This document shows, piece by piece, positions 1 through 9,867 of a stretch of DNA of 64,000 bases. Under the pieces are notes generated by a model. It was not told the DNA's origin, searched no databases, and saw only the letters and a program-made list of their open reading frames with translations. Source of the stretch: Neobacillus sp. PS3-12. GTDB lineage: Bacteria > Bacillota > Bacilli > Bacillales > Cytobacillaceae. The DNA is taken from assembly GCF_030915385.1 (NCBI RefSeq), contig NZ_CP133268.1, positions 4,190,001 to 4,254,000 of the forward strand, read 5' to 3'. Position 1 is the first letter of the stretch. The number at the start of each line of letters is the position of its first letter. The position numbers and the translations under genes were made by a program.

Positions 1-80
1 AGATTTGGGAAGACTACTTTATACAGTCGGAAGAGTCATTTGCCGAAATTGCTGAAAATATGATTGGTTTTGATATATAA
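1..80 (+). CDS. mraZ: MraZ, C-terminal end (partial)
   Basis: The window opens inside an open frame that reads [19 protein letters not shown] and ends at TAA 78-80. Ending just before rsmH, and beginning with a W-E-x-Y type stretch, it fits the last 26 residues of MraZ, the conserved DNA-binding regulator that heads dcw clusters. The start and both AbrB-like domains lie outside the window, so the assignment rests on position plus this short tail. Confidence 0.8.
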   Translation, partial: IWEDYFIQSEESFAEIAENMIGFDI

Positions 81-133
81 TGGGAAAGTTGTTTTTATCG
101 AAACCAAGTGCGTTCGATTGGAAGGGTGAAAAA

Positions 134-1066
134 ATGTTTGAACATAAGACAGTACTATTAGAAGAAACAGTGAACGGATTAAATATTAAACCTAATGGAA
201 CATATGTGGATTGTACATTAGGCGGTGCAGGACACAGTTCCCTCATCCTCTCAAAGCTTGGGCAGGATGGCAGATTAATCGCCTTTGATCAGGATGAGAT
301 AGCCATTGCCAATGCAAAGGAAAGGTTAGCAGCTTACAGTCAGCAGCTAACTGTCGTAAAAAGTAATTTCTTATATTTAACAGAAGAACTTAATAAGCTG
401 GGAATTGAGCGTGTTGATGGAATTTTGTACGACCTCGGTGTGTCTTCACCACAGTTAGATACACCTGAAAGAGGCTTCAGTTACCATCATGACGCACCAC
501 TCGATATGAGAATGGACTCTGATGCAGCATTGTCTGCTTATGATGTAGTAAATGATTGGCCATATGGAGATTTAGTTCGTATCTTTTTTCGTTATGGGGA
601 AGAGAAGTTTTCAAAACAAATTGCCCGAAAAATTGAAGCTGCAAGAGCTGTAAAGCCAATTAAATCAACCGGAGAACTGGTGGAATTGATAAAAGACGCT
701 ATTCCAGCTCCAGCGAGAAGAAAAGGCGGGCATCCGGCAAAACGTATTTTTCAAGCGATCCGTATTGCGGTAAATGATGAATTATCCGTATTTGAACAAT
801 CCTTACAAGAGGCTATCGAGCTTTTAAACCCAGGTGGGAGGATCAGTGTCATTACGTTCCATTCTTTAGAGGACAGAATCTGCAAGGCAACCTTTAAAAA
901 GGCAAGTGAAACTCCAGATTTGCCCCCAGGCCTTCCGATAATTCCTGAAGAATATAAACCCGTATTAAAACTTATTACGAGAAAACCAATAGGTCCATCT
1001 GATGAAGAATTAGAGATCAACAACCGAGCTAGGTCGGCAAAGCTTCGGATTGCCGAAAAACGATAG
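134..1066 (+). CDS. rsmH: 16S rRNA (cytosine-1402-N4)-methyltransferase RsmH (MraW)
   Basis: RsmH methylates N4 of C1402 in the ribosomal decoding centre using S-adenosylmethionine. The 310-residue product has the usual family length. It shows the SAM-binding stretch [11 protein letters not shown] (residues 25-35), then [17 protein letters not shown] and the C-terminal [10 protein letters not shown] motif. I chose ATG 134 because GAAGGGTGA lies just upstream and because the protein then begins MFEHKTVLL as in relatives; an upstream ATG at 80 would overlap the mraZ stop and add 18 unconserved residues. It is the second gene of the dcw cluster and ftsL follows after 27 bases. Confidence 0.96.
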   Translation: MFEHKTVLLEETVNGLNIKPNGTYVDCTLGGAGHSSLILSKLGQDGRLIAFDQDEIAIANAKERLAAYSQQLTVVKSNFLYLTEELNKLGIERVDGILYDLGVSSPQLDTPERGFSYHHDAPLDMRMDSDAALSAYDVVNDWPYGDLVRIFFRYGEEKFSKQIARKIEAARAVKPIKSTGELVELIKDAIPAPARRKGGHPAKRIFQAIRIAVNDELSVFEQSLQEAIELLNPGGRISVITFHSLEDRICKATFKKASETPDLPPGLPIIPEEYKPVLKLITRKPIGPSDEELEINNRARSAKLRIAEKR

Positions 1067-1093
1067 AAAATTGACATTTCAGGAGGGGAAAGA

Positions 1094-1456
1094 ATGAGTA
1101 ATCTTGCCAGAGAGCTAGAGCAACAGCAAAAAGAACAACAAATGCAGGACATTCAAAAACAAAAAAGGGCAGTAAAGAAATCTTGGTTAACCCCTGGAGA
1201 GAAATTTCTCAGTTTAGCATTTGCTGGGTTAGTTTGTCTTGGTGCGGTTCAGATGATCTCTAATCAAGCTAAGATTTATAAAGTTAATGAAGATATTCAG
1301 AAGGTCCAATCTTCCATCAATGATCAACAAAAGGTAAATGGCGATTTGAAGGTCCAGGTAAGCAAATTAAGCAACTATAACCGCATAGCGGATAAAGCTA
1401 AGAAAATGGGACTTGAATTAAATGAAAATAACGTTAAGGTAGTGCAGAGTAAATGA
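1094..1456 (+). CDS. ftsL: Cell division protein FtsL
   Basis: FtsL is a small bitopic protein that joins DivIB and DivIC at the septum and helps activate the FtsW/PBP2B synthase. The 120-residue product has a very polar Gln/Lys-rich cytoplasmic start (about residues 8-30), one membrane segment at about 38-55, and an extracellular heptad-like coiled coil at about 60-105. A strong AGGAGGGG site precedes ATG 1094. Its last bases overlap pbpB by four (ATGA), so the two are probably translationally coupled. Sequence conservation in this family is low; position between rsmH and pbpB is the best evidence. Confidence 0.93.
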   Translation: MSNLARELEQQQKEQQMQDIQKQKRAVKKSWLTPGEKFLSLAFAGLVCLGAVQMISNQAKIYKVNEDIQKVQSSINDQQKVNGDLKVQVSKLSNYNRIADKAKKMGLELNENNVKVVQSK

Positions 1457-3654
1457 TAAAGAAGCAAAAAAATATGAATGTCGGAGCAGCGATATTATTT
1501 TTAATATTCAGCCTGCTCTTTTTTATATTAATCTACCGTTATTTTTCGATTCAAATCTCAGGAGAAGTGGGCGGTGAGCCCTTAGCGGCAAAAGCCAAAC
1601 AAAAATACAGCAGGGTGGGGGTTGTCGAAGCCCAAAGAGGAACAATTTTTGATCGAGTGGGTGAGGCTGTGGCTGAGGATAGCTCTGCCTATACCCTTAT
1701 TGCAATTTTAGATAAAAAAATGACAACCAATCCTAAAAAACCTCAGAATGTTGTAAACCCGCAAGAAACGGCATTGGAGCTGTCCAAATATATTCCGATA
1801 AGTGAATCGAAAATATACAGCATTTTAACTCAAAAAAACAGATTTCAGGTGGAATTCGGAAAAGCCGGACGGGATATTGATTTTGAAACCAAACAGAAAA
1901 TAGAGAAGCTACACTTACCGGGAATTACGTTTACACGCAGTTCAAAGCGTTTTTACCCAAATGGGATTTTCGCTTCACACCTAGTTGGTTATGCAGAGCA
2001 GGTTGAGCAAAAAGATGGATCGTCTAAGACAGTAGGAAAAATGGGGATTGAAAAACAATATAATAAAGCTTTAACAGGTACAGATGGGAAGATTGATTAT
2101 GAAAGTGATATTTGGGGATATATTCTGCCGAACAATAAACCCAAAGTGACAGCTGCGAAAGATGGTAATGATGTTTATTTAACGATCGATAAAAAAATTC
2201 AAACTTTCGTTGAAGATGCAATGAATACGGTCGATAAGGAATACAAACCGAAAATGATGGTTGCAATTGTCGCAGATCCAAAAACAGGAAATGTTTTAGC
2301 TATGGAGCAGAGACCGACATTCGACTCAAATACTAGAGATGGAATTGATAAAGCTTGGCAAAATGAAGCCATTACTCCTTTTGAACCGGGATCCACAATG
2401 AAGATTTATACGCTGTCGGCTGCGGTCCAAGAAAATGTTTTTAACCCGAATGAAACGTATCAATCAGGTTCTTACCAAGTAACCCCTAAAAGTCCAGCCG
2501 TTCATGACTGGAACATTTCGGGTTGGGGTGCTATAACGTACTTGGAAGGGGTCCAAAGATCTTCAAACGTTGCCTTTGCTAAATTAGCTAATGAAAAATT
2601 AGGATTTGATAAATTCAGGGAGTACTTGACTAAATTTGGTTTAGATAAGCCAACGGGAATTGAACTTCCGAATGAAGCAGGTGGACAGATTCCATTTCAA
2701 TATCCAATTCAAAAAGCGACAACCGCCTTTGGACAAGGAGCAGCGATTACACCAATGGAACAAATCCAAGCAGCAACAGCGGTTGCAAATGATGGTAAAA
2801 TGATGAAGCCGAATATAGTGGAAAAAATTGTTGATCATGATACAGGTAAAGTAATAAAAAAGACCAAACCTGAAGTGGCTGGTACACCAATTTCTGCCGA
2901 AACGGCGAAAACAGTACGTGACATTCTCGAAACAGTCGTAACCTCACCAAAAGGGACAGGAAGCCGCTATAAAATAGATGGCTATAGTGTTGCTGGTAAA
3001 ACAGGAACTGCGCAAATTCCTGGGCCAGGTGGAAAATATTTAACCGGACCAAGCAATTATGTATTTTCATTTATGGGTATGGCTCCAAAGGATGACCCAA
3101 AGCTTTTGGTCTATGTTGCCGTACAACAGCCAAAAATTGATGATTATTCAAAAGGATCGATTCCGGTTTCAATGATTTTTGACCCTGTTATGAAAAATAG
3201 TTTACAGTATTTAAATATTCAGCCATCAAGTGCGGGGAAAGCTACAACCAATAAGCTGACTGATTTAACAGGAGAATCAGTTGATGCTGCAGCCAAAGAC
3301 CTGCAAGGTAAAGGGTTCGAAACGGTAGTTGTTGGTAAGGGAACGAAGGTGGAAAGTCAATTACCTCTAGAAGGGACAACGATTCTTGAAGGCGAGAAGG
3401 TTATCCTTCGCACAGATGGGGACCCCATTGCCCCTGATATGACAGGATGGTCTTTAAGGGATGTCATGAAAGTGGCGAAAATTTCTGATTTAAAGTTAGA
3501 AACTGACGGCAGCGGCTATGCTGTAAGCCAAACGATTGCACCAGGAGCAGTCCTTCATCAAGGAGATCAGTTAAAGGTTGCCTTTGCGCTTCCAGATCAG
3601 CAAAAAAATGATTCATCAACTAACTCAGATAAAGCAAAACAATCAGGACAATGA
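1453..3654 (+). CDS. pbpB: Penicillin-binding protein 2B, septal transpeptidase
   Basis: This is the class B PBP that cross-links septal peptidoglycan. A membrane anchor lies at about residues 10-30, followed by the dimerisation domain and the transpeptidase domain with S314 in GSTMK, S370-x-N372 and K516-TG. The C-terminus carries two PASTA-like repeats (about 597-715) and an Asn/Ser-rich tail. At 733 residues it is slightly longer than the B. subtilis protein. The start overlaps the ftsL stop. Two PASTA domains and the position before spoVD distinguish it from SpoVD. Confidence 0.95.
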   Translation: MIKKQKNMNVGAAILFLIFSLLFFILIYRYFSIQISGEVGGEPLAAKAKQKYSRVGVVEAQRGTIFDRVGEAVAEDSSAYTLIAILDKKMTTNPKKPQNVVNPQETALELSKYIPISESKIYSILTQKNRFQVEFGKAGRDIDFETKQKIEKLHLPGITFTRSSKRFYPNGIFASHLVGYAEQVEQKDGSSKTVGKMGIEKQYNKALTGTDGKIDYESDIWGYILPNNKPKVTAAKDGNDVYLTIDKKIQTFVEDAMNTVDKEYKPKMMVAIVADPKTGNVLAMEQRPTFDSNTRDGIDKAWQNEAITPFEPGSTMKIYTLSAAVQENVFNPNETYQSGSYQVTPKSPAVHDWNISGWGAITYLEGVQRSSNVAFAKLANEKLGFDKFREYLTKFGLDKPTGIELPNEAGGQIPFQYPIQKATTAFGQGAAITPMEQIQAATAVANDGKMMKPNIVEKIVDHDTGKVIKKTKPEVAGTPISAETAKTVRDILETVVTSPKGTGSRYKIDGYSVAGKTGTAQIPGPGGKYLTGPSNYVFSFMGMAPKDDPKLLVYVAVQQPKIDDYSKGSIPVSMIFDPVMKNSLQYLNIQPSSAGKATTNKLTDLTGESVDAAAKDLQGKGFETVVVGKGTKVESQLPLEGTTILEGEKVILRTDGDPIAPDMTGWSLRDVMKVAKISDLKLETDGSGYAVSQTIAPGAVLHQGDQLKVAFALPDQQKNDSSTNSDKAKQSGQ

Positions 3655-3698
3655 TTGTTAAATTGTTAAGCTGTTCTAAACAATAAGGGTACAAGCAT

Positions 3699-3733
3699 AT
3701 ACATGAACGTGAAAAGGAGGCTCGTTCATGTAT
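3699..3733 (+). promoter_or_regulatory. Hairpin over the spoVD ribosome-binding site and start codon
   Basis: A perfect inverted repeat (TACATGAACG at 3700-3709, CGTTCATGTA at 3723-3732; one more A-T pair is possible at 3699/3733) encloses a 13-base loop containing AAAAGGAGG (3712-3720). The right arm runs into the ATG start at 3732. In RNA the Shine-Dalgarno would be displayed in the loop while the start codon is paired. The structure is read directly; a regulatory role is inference. Confidence 0.5.
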
Positions 3734-5651
3734 GCGTGTATCTAATGTAACCGTTAGGAAACGGTTAATGATTGCATTATTCATAGGTATTTTGGCCTTT
3801 TTTGTGATTGACGTAAGACTAGGCTATGTTCAATTTGTCCTTGGAGATATGTTAACGGGCATGGCAAAAGGTTCGTGGAGCAGAAATATTCCTTTTGAAC
3901 CAAAACGTGGTGAAATTGTTGATCGTAATGGAGTTCCATTGGCAACTAACGTAAGTGCACCAACAGTATATGTTGTTCCAAGACAAGTAAAAGACCCTGC
4001 TGTAACAGCAGAAAAACTAGCATCTGTTTTAAACATGTCGAAGGAAAAAGCGTATCGGGATATCACCAAGAAATCATCAATGGTTACGATTAAAGAAGGA
4101 AAGAAAATTTCTAATGCCAAAGCGAAGGAAGTTAATGCTCTTGGGCTTCCTGGTGTCTATATAGGGGAAGATTCTAAACGTCATTATCCATTTGGGACAT
4201 ATTTATCACATGTTCTCGGTTTTGCCGGTGTAGATAACCAAGGGTTAATGGGGCTTGAGCTTTATTATGATAAAGAGCTAAGCGGCAAAAAAGGCGCTGT
4301 TAAATTTTACGCTAATGCCAAAGGTGAACGGATGAAAAATATGGCGGATGATTATGAACCGCCAGTAAATGGTCTCAATTTAAAGCTGACGATCGATACA
4401 AAGATTCAAACCATCATGGAAAGAGAGATGGAAATTGCTCAGGCAAAATATAATCCTGATGGTATCGTTGCAATTGCGATGAATCCAAATAATGGTGAAA
4501 TATTGGGGATGTCAAGCAGACCAAGCTTTGACCCTGCTAATTTCCGAAATGTGCCGCAAGAGGTTTATAACCGAAATCTACCAGTCTGGTCAACGTATGA
4601 GCCTGGTTCAACATTCAAAATCATCACGCTTGCTGCTGCTTTAAATGAAGGGAAGGTGGACTTAGATAAGGAACATTTCCATGACCCTGGTTTTGTTGAG
4701 GTCGGCGGAGCAAGACTGAAGTGCTGGAAAAGAGGAGGACATGGAGATGAAACCTTCCTACAAGTCGTACAAAACTCCTGTAACCCTGGGTTTGTTAATT
4801 TAGGTGAAAGATTAGGAAAAGATACTTTATTTAAGTACATTAAAGATTTTGGATTTGGCCAAAAGACAGGGATAGACCTGCAAGGGGAAGGAACGGGGAT
4901 TTTGTTTCCTTTGAATCGAGTTGGTCCGGTTGAATTGGCAACGACTGCTTTTGGTCAAGGGGTATCGGTAACACCGATTCAACAGGTAACCGCTGTGGCA
5001 GCTGCGATAAATGGCGGTATTCTTTACAAGCCCTATATCGCTAAAGAACTGATTGACCCTGTCACAAAAGAAGTTGTAATGAGAAACTCGCCAGTAGAAA
5101 AAAGAAGGGTTATTTCCGAGGAAACTTCGAAAAAGGTTCGTTATGCCCTAGAAAGTGTTGTCGCTCAAGGTTCAGGGGGAAAGGCCTTTATTGATGGTTA
5201 CCGAGTAGGAGGTAAGACAGGTACTGCTCAAAAGGCAGCAAACGGAAGATACTTGGAAAACAACTATGTACTTTCCTTTATTGGTTTTGCTCCAGCAGAT
5301 GACCCGCAGCTTGTTGTTTATGTTGCCGTTGATAATCCGAAAGGTACTATCCAATTCGGTAGCCAGGTTTCTGCACCAATAGTCGGAAATATTATGAAGG
5401 ATGCACTGCCAGCACTCGGGGTGAAGCCTAGAACGAATCAAATGGAAAAGAAAATGACGGTATTAGATACTCCAATGGTCCAGGTTCCAGATTTAGTGGG
5501 TATGACCAAAGTAGACATAATGGACCAAATGGTGAATTTAAGAATCGATGCCAGCGGTTCCGGTGACGTTGTTGTGCGCCAATCTCCTGAAGCAGGAGCA
5601 AAGGTGAAGGCAGGGTCAACGATTCGTTTGTACTTTGATAAAAAAGAGTAA
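3732..5651 (+). CDS. spoVD: Stage V sporulation protein D, cortex-specific class B PBP
   Basis: SpoVD is the sporulation transpeptidase that works with SpoVE to make spore cortex. The 639-residue product has an N-terminal membrane helix at about 12-32, a PBP dimer domain, and a catalytic domain with S293 in GSTFK, S349-C-N351 and K495-TG. It ends in a single PASTA domain (about 582-638), which is the SpoVD arrangement rather than that of PBP2B. The ATG at 3728 is excluded because it runs into a stop after five codons; ATG 3732 has AAGGAGG 11 bases upstream. A strong terminator follows, separating it from murE. Confidence 0.95.
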   Translation: MRVSNVTVRKRLMIALFIGILAFFVIDVRLGYVQFVLGDMLTGMAKGSWSRNIPFEPKRGEIVDRNGVPLATNVSAPTVYVVPRQVKDPAVTAEKLASVLNMSKEKAYRDITKKSSMVTIKEGKKISNAKAKEVNALGLPGVYIGEDSKRHYPFGTYLSHVLGFAGVDNQGLMGLELYYDKELSGKKGAVKFYANAKGERMKNMADDYEPPVNGLNLKLTIDTKIQTIMEREMEIAQAKYNPDGIVAIAMNPNNGEILGMSSRPSFDPANFRNVPQEVYNRNLPVWSTYEPGSTFKIITLAAALNEGKVDLDKEHFHDPGFVEVGGARLKCWKRGGHGDETFLQVVQNSCNPGFVNLGERLGKDTLFKYIKDFGFGQKTGIDLQGEGTGILFPLNRVGPVELATTAFGQGVSVTPIQQVTAVAAAINGGILYKPYIAKELIDPVTKEVVMRNSPVEKRRVISEETSKKVRYALESVVAQGSGGKAFIDGYRVGGKTGTAQKAANGRYLENNYVLSFIGFAPADDPQLVVYVAVDNPKGTIQFGSQVSAPIVGNIMKDALPALGVKPRTNQMEKKMTVLDTPMVQVPDLVGMTKVDIMDQMVNLRIDASGSGDVVVRQSPEAGAKVKAGSTIRLYFDKKE

Positions 5652-5665
5652 ATTCGAAAGTAAAC

Positions 5666-5700
5666 AAAAAGGCGGTCGGAAAAATTTCCGCCGCCTTTTT
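5666..5700 (+). terminator. Intrinsic terminator after spoVD
   Basis: A GC-rich stem AAAGGCGG...CCGCCTTT with an inner CGG/CCG pairing closes on the loop AAAAATTT and ends in a T run. It sits 15 bases after the spoVD stop, so murE probably needs its own promoter or read-through. Confidence 0.85.
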
Positions 5701-5786
5701 AACTTTTTAATACCTTTATTTCCAATTTTTAAAGAGGTTAGCGTAAAAAGTAATTTTCATGTAAAATAAGGGAGGACTTCATAGGT

Positions 5787-5805
5787 TATGGGTAAAAAAC
5801 CCATA
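5787..5805 (+). other. Small perfect hairpin in the murE leader
   Basis: TATGGGT and ACCCATA form a seven-pair stem around five A bases, 26 bases before the murE ATG. It lacks a T run, so it is not a terminator. Function unknown. Confidence 0.4.
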
Positions 5806-5831
5806 TATTGTGACGAGAGGATTTGAGAAAA

Positions 5832-7295
5832 ATGAGGTTACAAGAGCTGCTCAAAAGCTTGCATTCATTAAGCCCTTTAACAGAGGCAAACCCGGAGATT
5901 ACTTCAATTGAAAATGATAACCGGAAGGTGCAACAAGGGAGCTTGTTTATTTGTATAAAAGGTTATACAGTGGATGGTCATGATTTTGCCCAATTAGCAG
6001 TTGAAAACGGCGCTTCAGCAATCTTGGCAGAAAGACCATTAAAACTAGATGTTCCAGTGTTAGTTGTGAATGATACCAAGAGGGCGATGGCTGTTTTAGC
6101 TGATACGTTTTATGAGCATCCGACCAAACAGCTTCATCTAATTGGAATTACTGGTACAAACGGGAAAACAACCACAAGCCATTTAATTGAAAAGATTTTT
6201 TCAGATGCTGGTAAAAAAACTGGTTTAATTGGAACGATGTATACAAAGATTGGCGATGAGATTCTTGAAACGAAAAATACAACACCTGAAAGCCTGACAC
6301 TTCAAAAAACGTTTAAAAGTATGGTAGACGCAAGTGTTGAAGCTGCGGTTATGGAAGTATCATCCCACGCACTCGACCTGGGAAGAGTCCATGGTTGTGA
6401 TTATAATGTGGCAGTATTTACTAATCTGACCCAAGACCATCTTGATTATCACCATACAATGGAAGAATATAAACGAGCTAAAAGCTTATTGTTTTCGCAG
6501 CTTGGGAATACCTATGATGTAAAGCATCCTAAGTTTGCTGTTTTAAATGCAGATGACCCTGCATCCGAGACATATAAAAAATCAACTGCAGCCCATGTTG
6601 TTACATATGGAATTGATCAAAATGCAGATATAAAAGCAATTGATATTGAAATGACCTCCAGTGGAACAAGGTTTATCCTTCAAACATTCGGTAAGCATCT
6701 TCCAATGGAGATCCAGCTTATTGGGAAATTTAGTATCTATAATGTTCTGGCAAGTGTGGCTGCTGGTCTTGTTTCGGGGATACCGATTGAAAGAATTATC
6801 GGTTCAATCGAAAATGTTAAAGGCGTTGCCGGCAGAGTCGAATTAGTGAATGCAGGTCAAAACTTTACTGTCATCGTTGATTATGCGCATACCCCAGATA
6901 GTTTGGAAAATGTTTTAAAGACCGTTCAACAATTTGCGAAAAGAAAAGTTTTTGTTGTCGTTGGCTGTGGAGGGGATCGGGATCGAACAAAACGTCCATT
7001 AATGGCAAAAATTGCTTGTCAGTTTGCTACAGATCCGATTTTCACCTCAGATAACCCTAGAAGTGAAGATCCTCTGGCAATCCTAAAGGATATGGAAGAA
7101 GGTGTTCACGGAGAAAATTATTTGGTCATTCCTGATCGAAAACAGGCTATCGACACTGCTATTCAAAATGCCGCTAACGGAGATGTTATTTTGATAGCCG
7201 GAAAAGGTCACGAAACCTACCAAATAATCGGCAAGCAAGTACATGATTTTGATGATCGTCTCGTAGCTAAAGAAGCCATAATGGGGAAAAAGTGA
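5832..7295 (+). CDS. murE: UDP-MurNAc-tripeptide synthetase MurE, meso-DAP type
   Basis: MurE adds the third residue of the cell-wall stem peptide in the cytoplasm. The three Mur ligase domains are present, with the ATP loop [12 protein letters not shown] (K112). The substrate motif D407-NPR-410 is the signature of meso-diaminopimelate-adding enzymes, which fits a Bacillus cell wall. I prefer ATG 5832, about 10 bases after GAGAGGA, giving 487 residues; a TTG at 5823 is only two bases from that site. Confidence 0.95.
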   Translation: MRLQELLKSLHSLSPLTEANPEITSIENDNRKVQQGSLFICIKGYTVDGHDFAQLAVENGASAILAERPLKLDVPVLVVNDTKRAMAVLADTFYEHPTKQLHLIGITGTNGKTTTSHLIEKIFSDAGKKTGLIGTMYTKIGDEILETKNTTPESLTLQKTFKSMVDASVEAAVMEVSSHALDLGRVHGCDYNVAVFTNLTQDHLDYHHTMEEYKRAKSLLFSQLGNTYDVKHPKFAVLNADDPASETYKKSTAAHVVTYGIDQNADIKAIDIEMTSSGTRFILQTFGKHLPMEIQLIGKFSIYNVLASVAAGLVSGIPIERIIGSIENVKGVAGRVELVNAGQNFTVIVDYAHTPDSLENVLKTVQQFAKRKVFVVVGCGGDRDRTKRPLMAKIACQFATDPIFTSDNPRSEDPLAILKDMEEGVHGENYLVIPDRKQAIDTAIQNAANGDVILIAGKGHETYQIIGKQVHDFDDRLVAKEAIMGKK

Positions 7296-7468
7296 AATAT
7301 TACTTATTAAAAAAAGAAAAATAGATATAAATAAGATGGAGAATAAAGTTAAAATGGAAAATACAAACTTATTGTTTAGAAAAATTCTTAATCAATTGAA
7401 GGGTACATATGATAGAGCGGTAATGCCTAACAAAGTATCAAATTCAAGCAATGGAAGGAGGGGGTAAA

Positions 7469-8437
7469 ATGCTAGCACAAGTTATCTTTTTCACAATAAT
7501 ATTAGCATTTTTAATCACCGTTTTACTTTCTCCGGTTTTTATTCCCTTCCTAAGAAGGTTGAAATTTGGACAAAGCATTCGTGAAGAAGGACCGAAGTCG
7601 CACCAGAAAAAGTCTGGTACTCCAACAATGGGCGGTGTCATGATTTTATTATCAATTGTGATTTCGACACTCGTTATGACTGGAAAGTTTTCTGAACCAA
7701 CAGTTAAAACCTTTCTGCTAATTTTTGTTACATTAGGTTTTGGGTTATTGGGATTTTTAGATGATTTTATTAAAGTTGTGCTAAAAAGGAATTTAGGTTT
7801 GACTTCCAGACAAAAACTCCTGGGTCAAATCATCATCTCAGCAATCTTTTATTTGATTTATAAACATAATAACTTTTCTACTGATGTTCGCTTTGGGGAT
7901 TATTCGATTGATTTAGGCTGGCTCTTTGTGTTCTTTATTATTTTCTGGCTTGTAGGATTTTCAAACGCAGTTAATTTAACGGATGGTCTGGATGGCTTGG
8001 TCTCTGGAACGGCAGCCATTGCATTTGGGGCATATGCGGTGTTAGCATGGAATCAATCGCAATATGAAGTGGCTATTTTCTCCGTTGCCGTTGTCGGAGC
8101 AGTGTTAGGATTTCTCGTTTTTAATGCCCATCCGGCAAAGGTTTTCATGGGAGATACTGGGTCACTGGCTCTTGGCGGAGCAATTGCCACGATTGCCATT
8201 TTAACAAAATTAGAAATTTTATTGATCATCATTGGAGGAGTATTTGTCATTGAGACACTCTCTGTTATTTTGCAGGTTGCCTCCTTCAAAACAACAGGAA
8301 AGCGAATTTTCCGCATGAGCCCATTGCATCATCATTATGAGTTAAGCGGCTGGTCTGAATGGAGAGTAGTCGTAACCTTCTGGAGTGTTGGATTGTTATT
8401 TGCCATTATAGGAATCTATATCGAGGTGTGGTTGTAA
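7469..8437 (+). CDS. mraY: Phospho-MurNAc-pentapeptide transferase MraY
   Basis: MraY makes lipid I by moving phospho-MurNAc-pentapeptide onto undecaprenyl phosphate. The 322-residue product has about ten hydrophobic helices and the family motifs [28 protein letters not shown] and [13 protein letters not shown] 7469 follows a very strong AAGGAGGGGG; an in-frame ATG at 7451 would put that site inside the gene. The 173-base gap after murE is AT-rich and I see no clear structure in it. The stop codon directly abuts the murD start. Confidence 0.96.
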   Translation: MLAQVIFFTIILAFLITVLLSPVFIPFLRRLKFGQSIREEGPKSHQKKSGTPTMGGVMILLSIVISTLVMTGKFSEPTVKTFLLIFVTLGFGLLGFLDDFIKVVLKRNLGLTSRQKLLGQIIISAIFYLIYKHNNFSTDVRFGDYSIDLGWLFVFFIIFWLVGFSNAVNLTDGLDGLVSGTAAIAFGAYAVLAWNQSQYEVAIFSVAVVGAVLGFLVFNAHPAKVFMGDTGSLALGGAIATIAILTKLEILLIIIGGVFVIETLSVILQVASFKTTGKRIFRMSPLHHHYELSGWSEWRVVVTFWSVGLLFAIIGIYIEVWL

Positions 8438-9790
8438 GTGAAGCAGATTAAAACGTATCATCATAAAAAAATTCTTGTTCTTGGTTTAGCCAAAAGTGGT
8501 GTTGAAGCTGCTGCCCTTTTGCATCAGCTTGGAGCGTTTGTAACGGTCAATGATAAAAAACCTCTATCAGAAAATCCTGAGGCTCAGAGCCTCTTGGAGC
8601 AGGGAATCAAAGTGATTTGTGGAGACCATCCCATTGAACTTCTCGAGGAAGGGTTTGAACTAATCGTGAAAAACCCTGGTATTCCTTATACGAATCCAAT
8701 GATTCAAGGCGCACTTGAAAAAGAGATCCCTGTTATTACCGAAGTGGAGCTGGCCTATCAAATTTCTGAGGCTCCTTTTATCGGTATAACGGGTACAAAT
8801 GGAAAAACGACAACAACCACTTTAGTCTATGAAATGCTAAATACAGGTAATAAACAGCCATTGATTGCTGGAAACATCGGAAAAGTTGCATCAGGTGTTG
8901 CCCAGAAAGCAACAAAAGAGAATACAATTGTGATTGAATTGTCGTCATTCCAACTTATGGGAATTCACACGTTTAATCCACATATTGCGATTATTACCAA
9001 CCTTTACAGTGCTCATTTAGACTATCATGGTACAAGAGCGGAATACATAGCAGCAAAGGCAAATATCACTAAAAACCAAACTGCTGCTGATTACCTAATT
9101 GTGAATGCAGAACAGCCGGATGTTATGAATATTGCAAAGTCATCAAAGGCCAAGATTGTCCCTTTTTCTGCTAAAAATGAATTGGCTGAAGGTGCATATG
9201 TTAGCGATGGTTGGCTTTGTTTTAATGGAGAAAAGGTTATGCAAATTGAAGATATAGCGCTTCCGGGTGCACACAATCTTGAAAATATTTTATGTGCGAT
9301 GGCAGCTGCGAAGCTTTCTGGCGTTGCTAATGAAGCAATTAACGAAGTGCTGCGAACATTTACTGGGGTAAAGCACCGATTGCAATATGTTGCTGAGGTT
9401 TCCGACAGAAAGTTTTACAACGATTCAAAAGCTACTAATATACTAGCAACTGTTAATGCCTTAGCAGCTTTTAAACAGCCTATCATTCTTCTTGCTGGGG
9501 GCTTAGACCGCGGAAATGAGTTTGACGAGCTTATTCCCTATTTAAAAAATGTGAAAGCTCTTATTACTTTTGGGCAAACTGCACCAAAAATAGAGCGTGT
9601 GGGGAAAGAGGCAGGAATAAAACAAATCATCCATGTCGATAATGTTGACAAAGCTGTGCCTGTTGCATACCAGCAATCCGCTGCGGGGGATGTAATTTTA
9701 TTATCACCTGCTTGTGCAAGCTGGGATCAATATAAAACTTTCGAAGTCAGGGGAGACATTTTTATCGAAGCTGTGCATAAGCTTAAGTAA
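8438..9790 (+). CDS. murD: UDP-MurNAc-L-alanine--D-glutamate ligase MurD
   Basis: MurD adds D-glutamate to UDP-MurNAc-L-Ala. The 450-residue product shows an N-terminal Rossmann-like start ([11 protein letters not shown]), the ATP loop [21 protein letters not shown], and the C-terminal NDSKATN and [10 protein letters not shown] motifs. The GTG start at 8438 begins at the base after the mraY stop, with GAGGTG inside the end of mraY serving as ribosome-binding site, so translation is probably coupled. Confidence 0.96.
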   Translation: MKQIKTYHHKKILVLGLAKSGVEAAALLHQLGAFVTVNDKKPLSENPEAQSLLEQGIKVICGDHPIELLEEGFELIVKNPGIPYTNPMIQGALEKEIPVITEVELAYQISEAPFIGITGTNGKTTTTTLVYEMLNTGNKQPLIAGNIGKVASGVAQKATKENTIVIELSSFQLMGIHTFNPHIAIITNLYSAHLDYHGTRAEYIAAKANITKNQTAADYLIVNAEQPDVMNIAKSSKAKIVPFSAKNELAEGAYVSDGWLCFNGEKVMQIEDIALPGAHNLENILCAMAAAKLSGVANEAINEVLRTFTGVKHRLQYVAEVSDRKFYNDSKATNILATVNALAAFKQPIILLAGGLDRGNEFDELIPYLKNVKALITFGQTAPKIERVGKEAGIKQIIHVDNVDKAVPVAYQQSAAGDVILLSPACASWDQYKTFEVRGDIFIEAVHKLK

Positions 9791-9867
9791 GGGCTTGTCT
9801 TTAACAGATTCTATTGGGTGTAACTGACTTTAAGGCCCTAATATTGCGTCTTCGAGGTGTGGTATCG

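Noticed and set aside
9814-9867. Longer N-terminus for SpoVE from TTG 9814
   Set aside because: There is no ribosome-binding site at a fitting distance, and GTG 9868 gives the exact family length and start.
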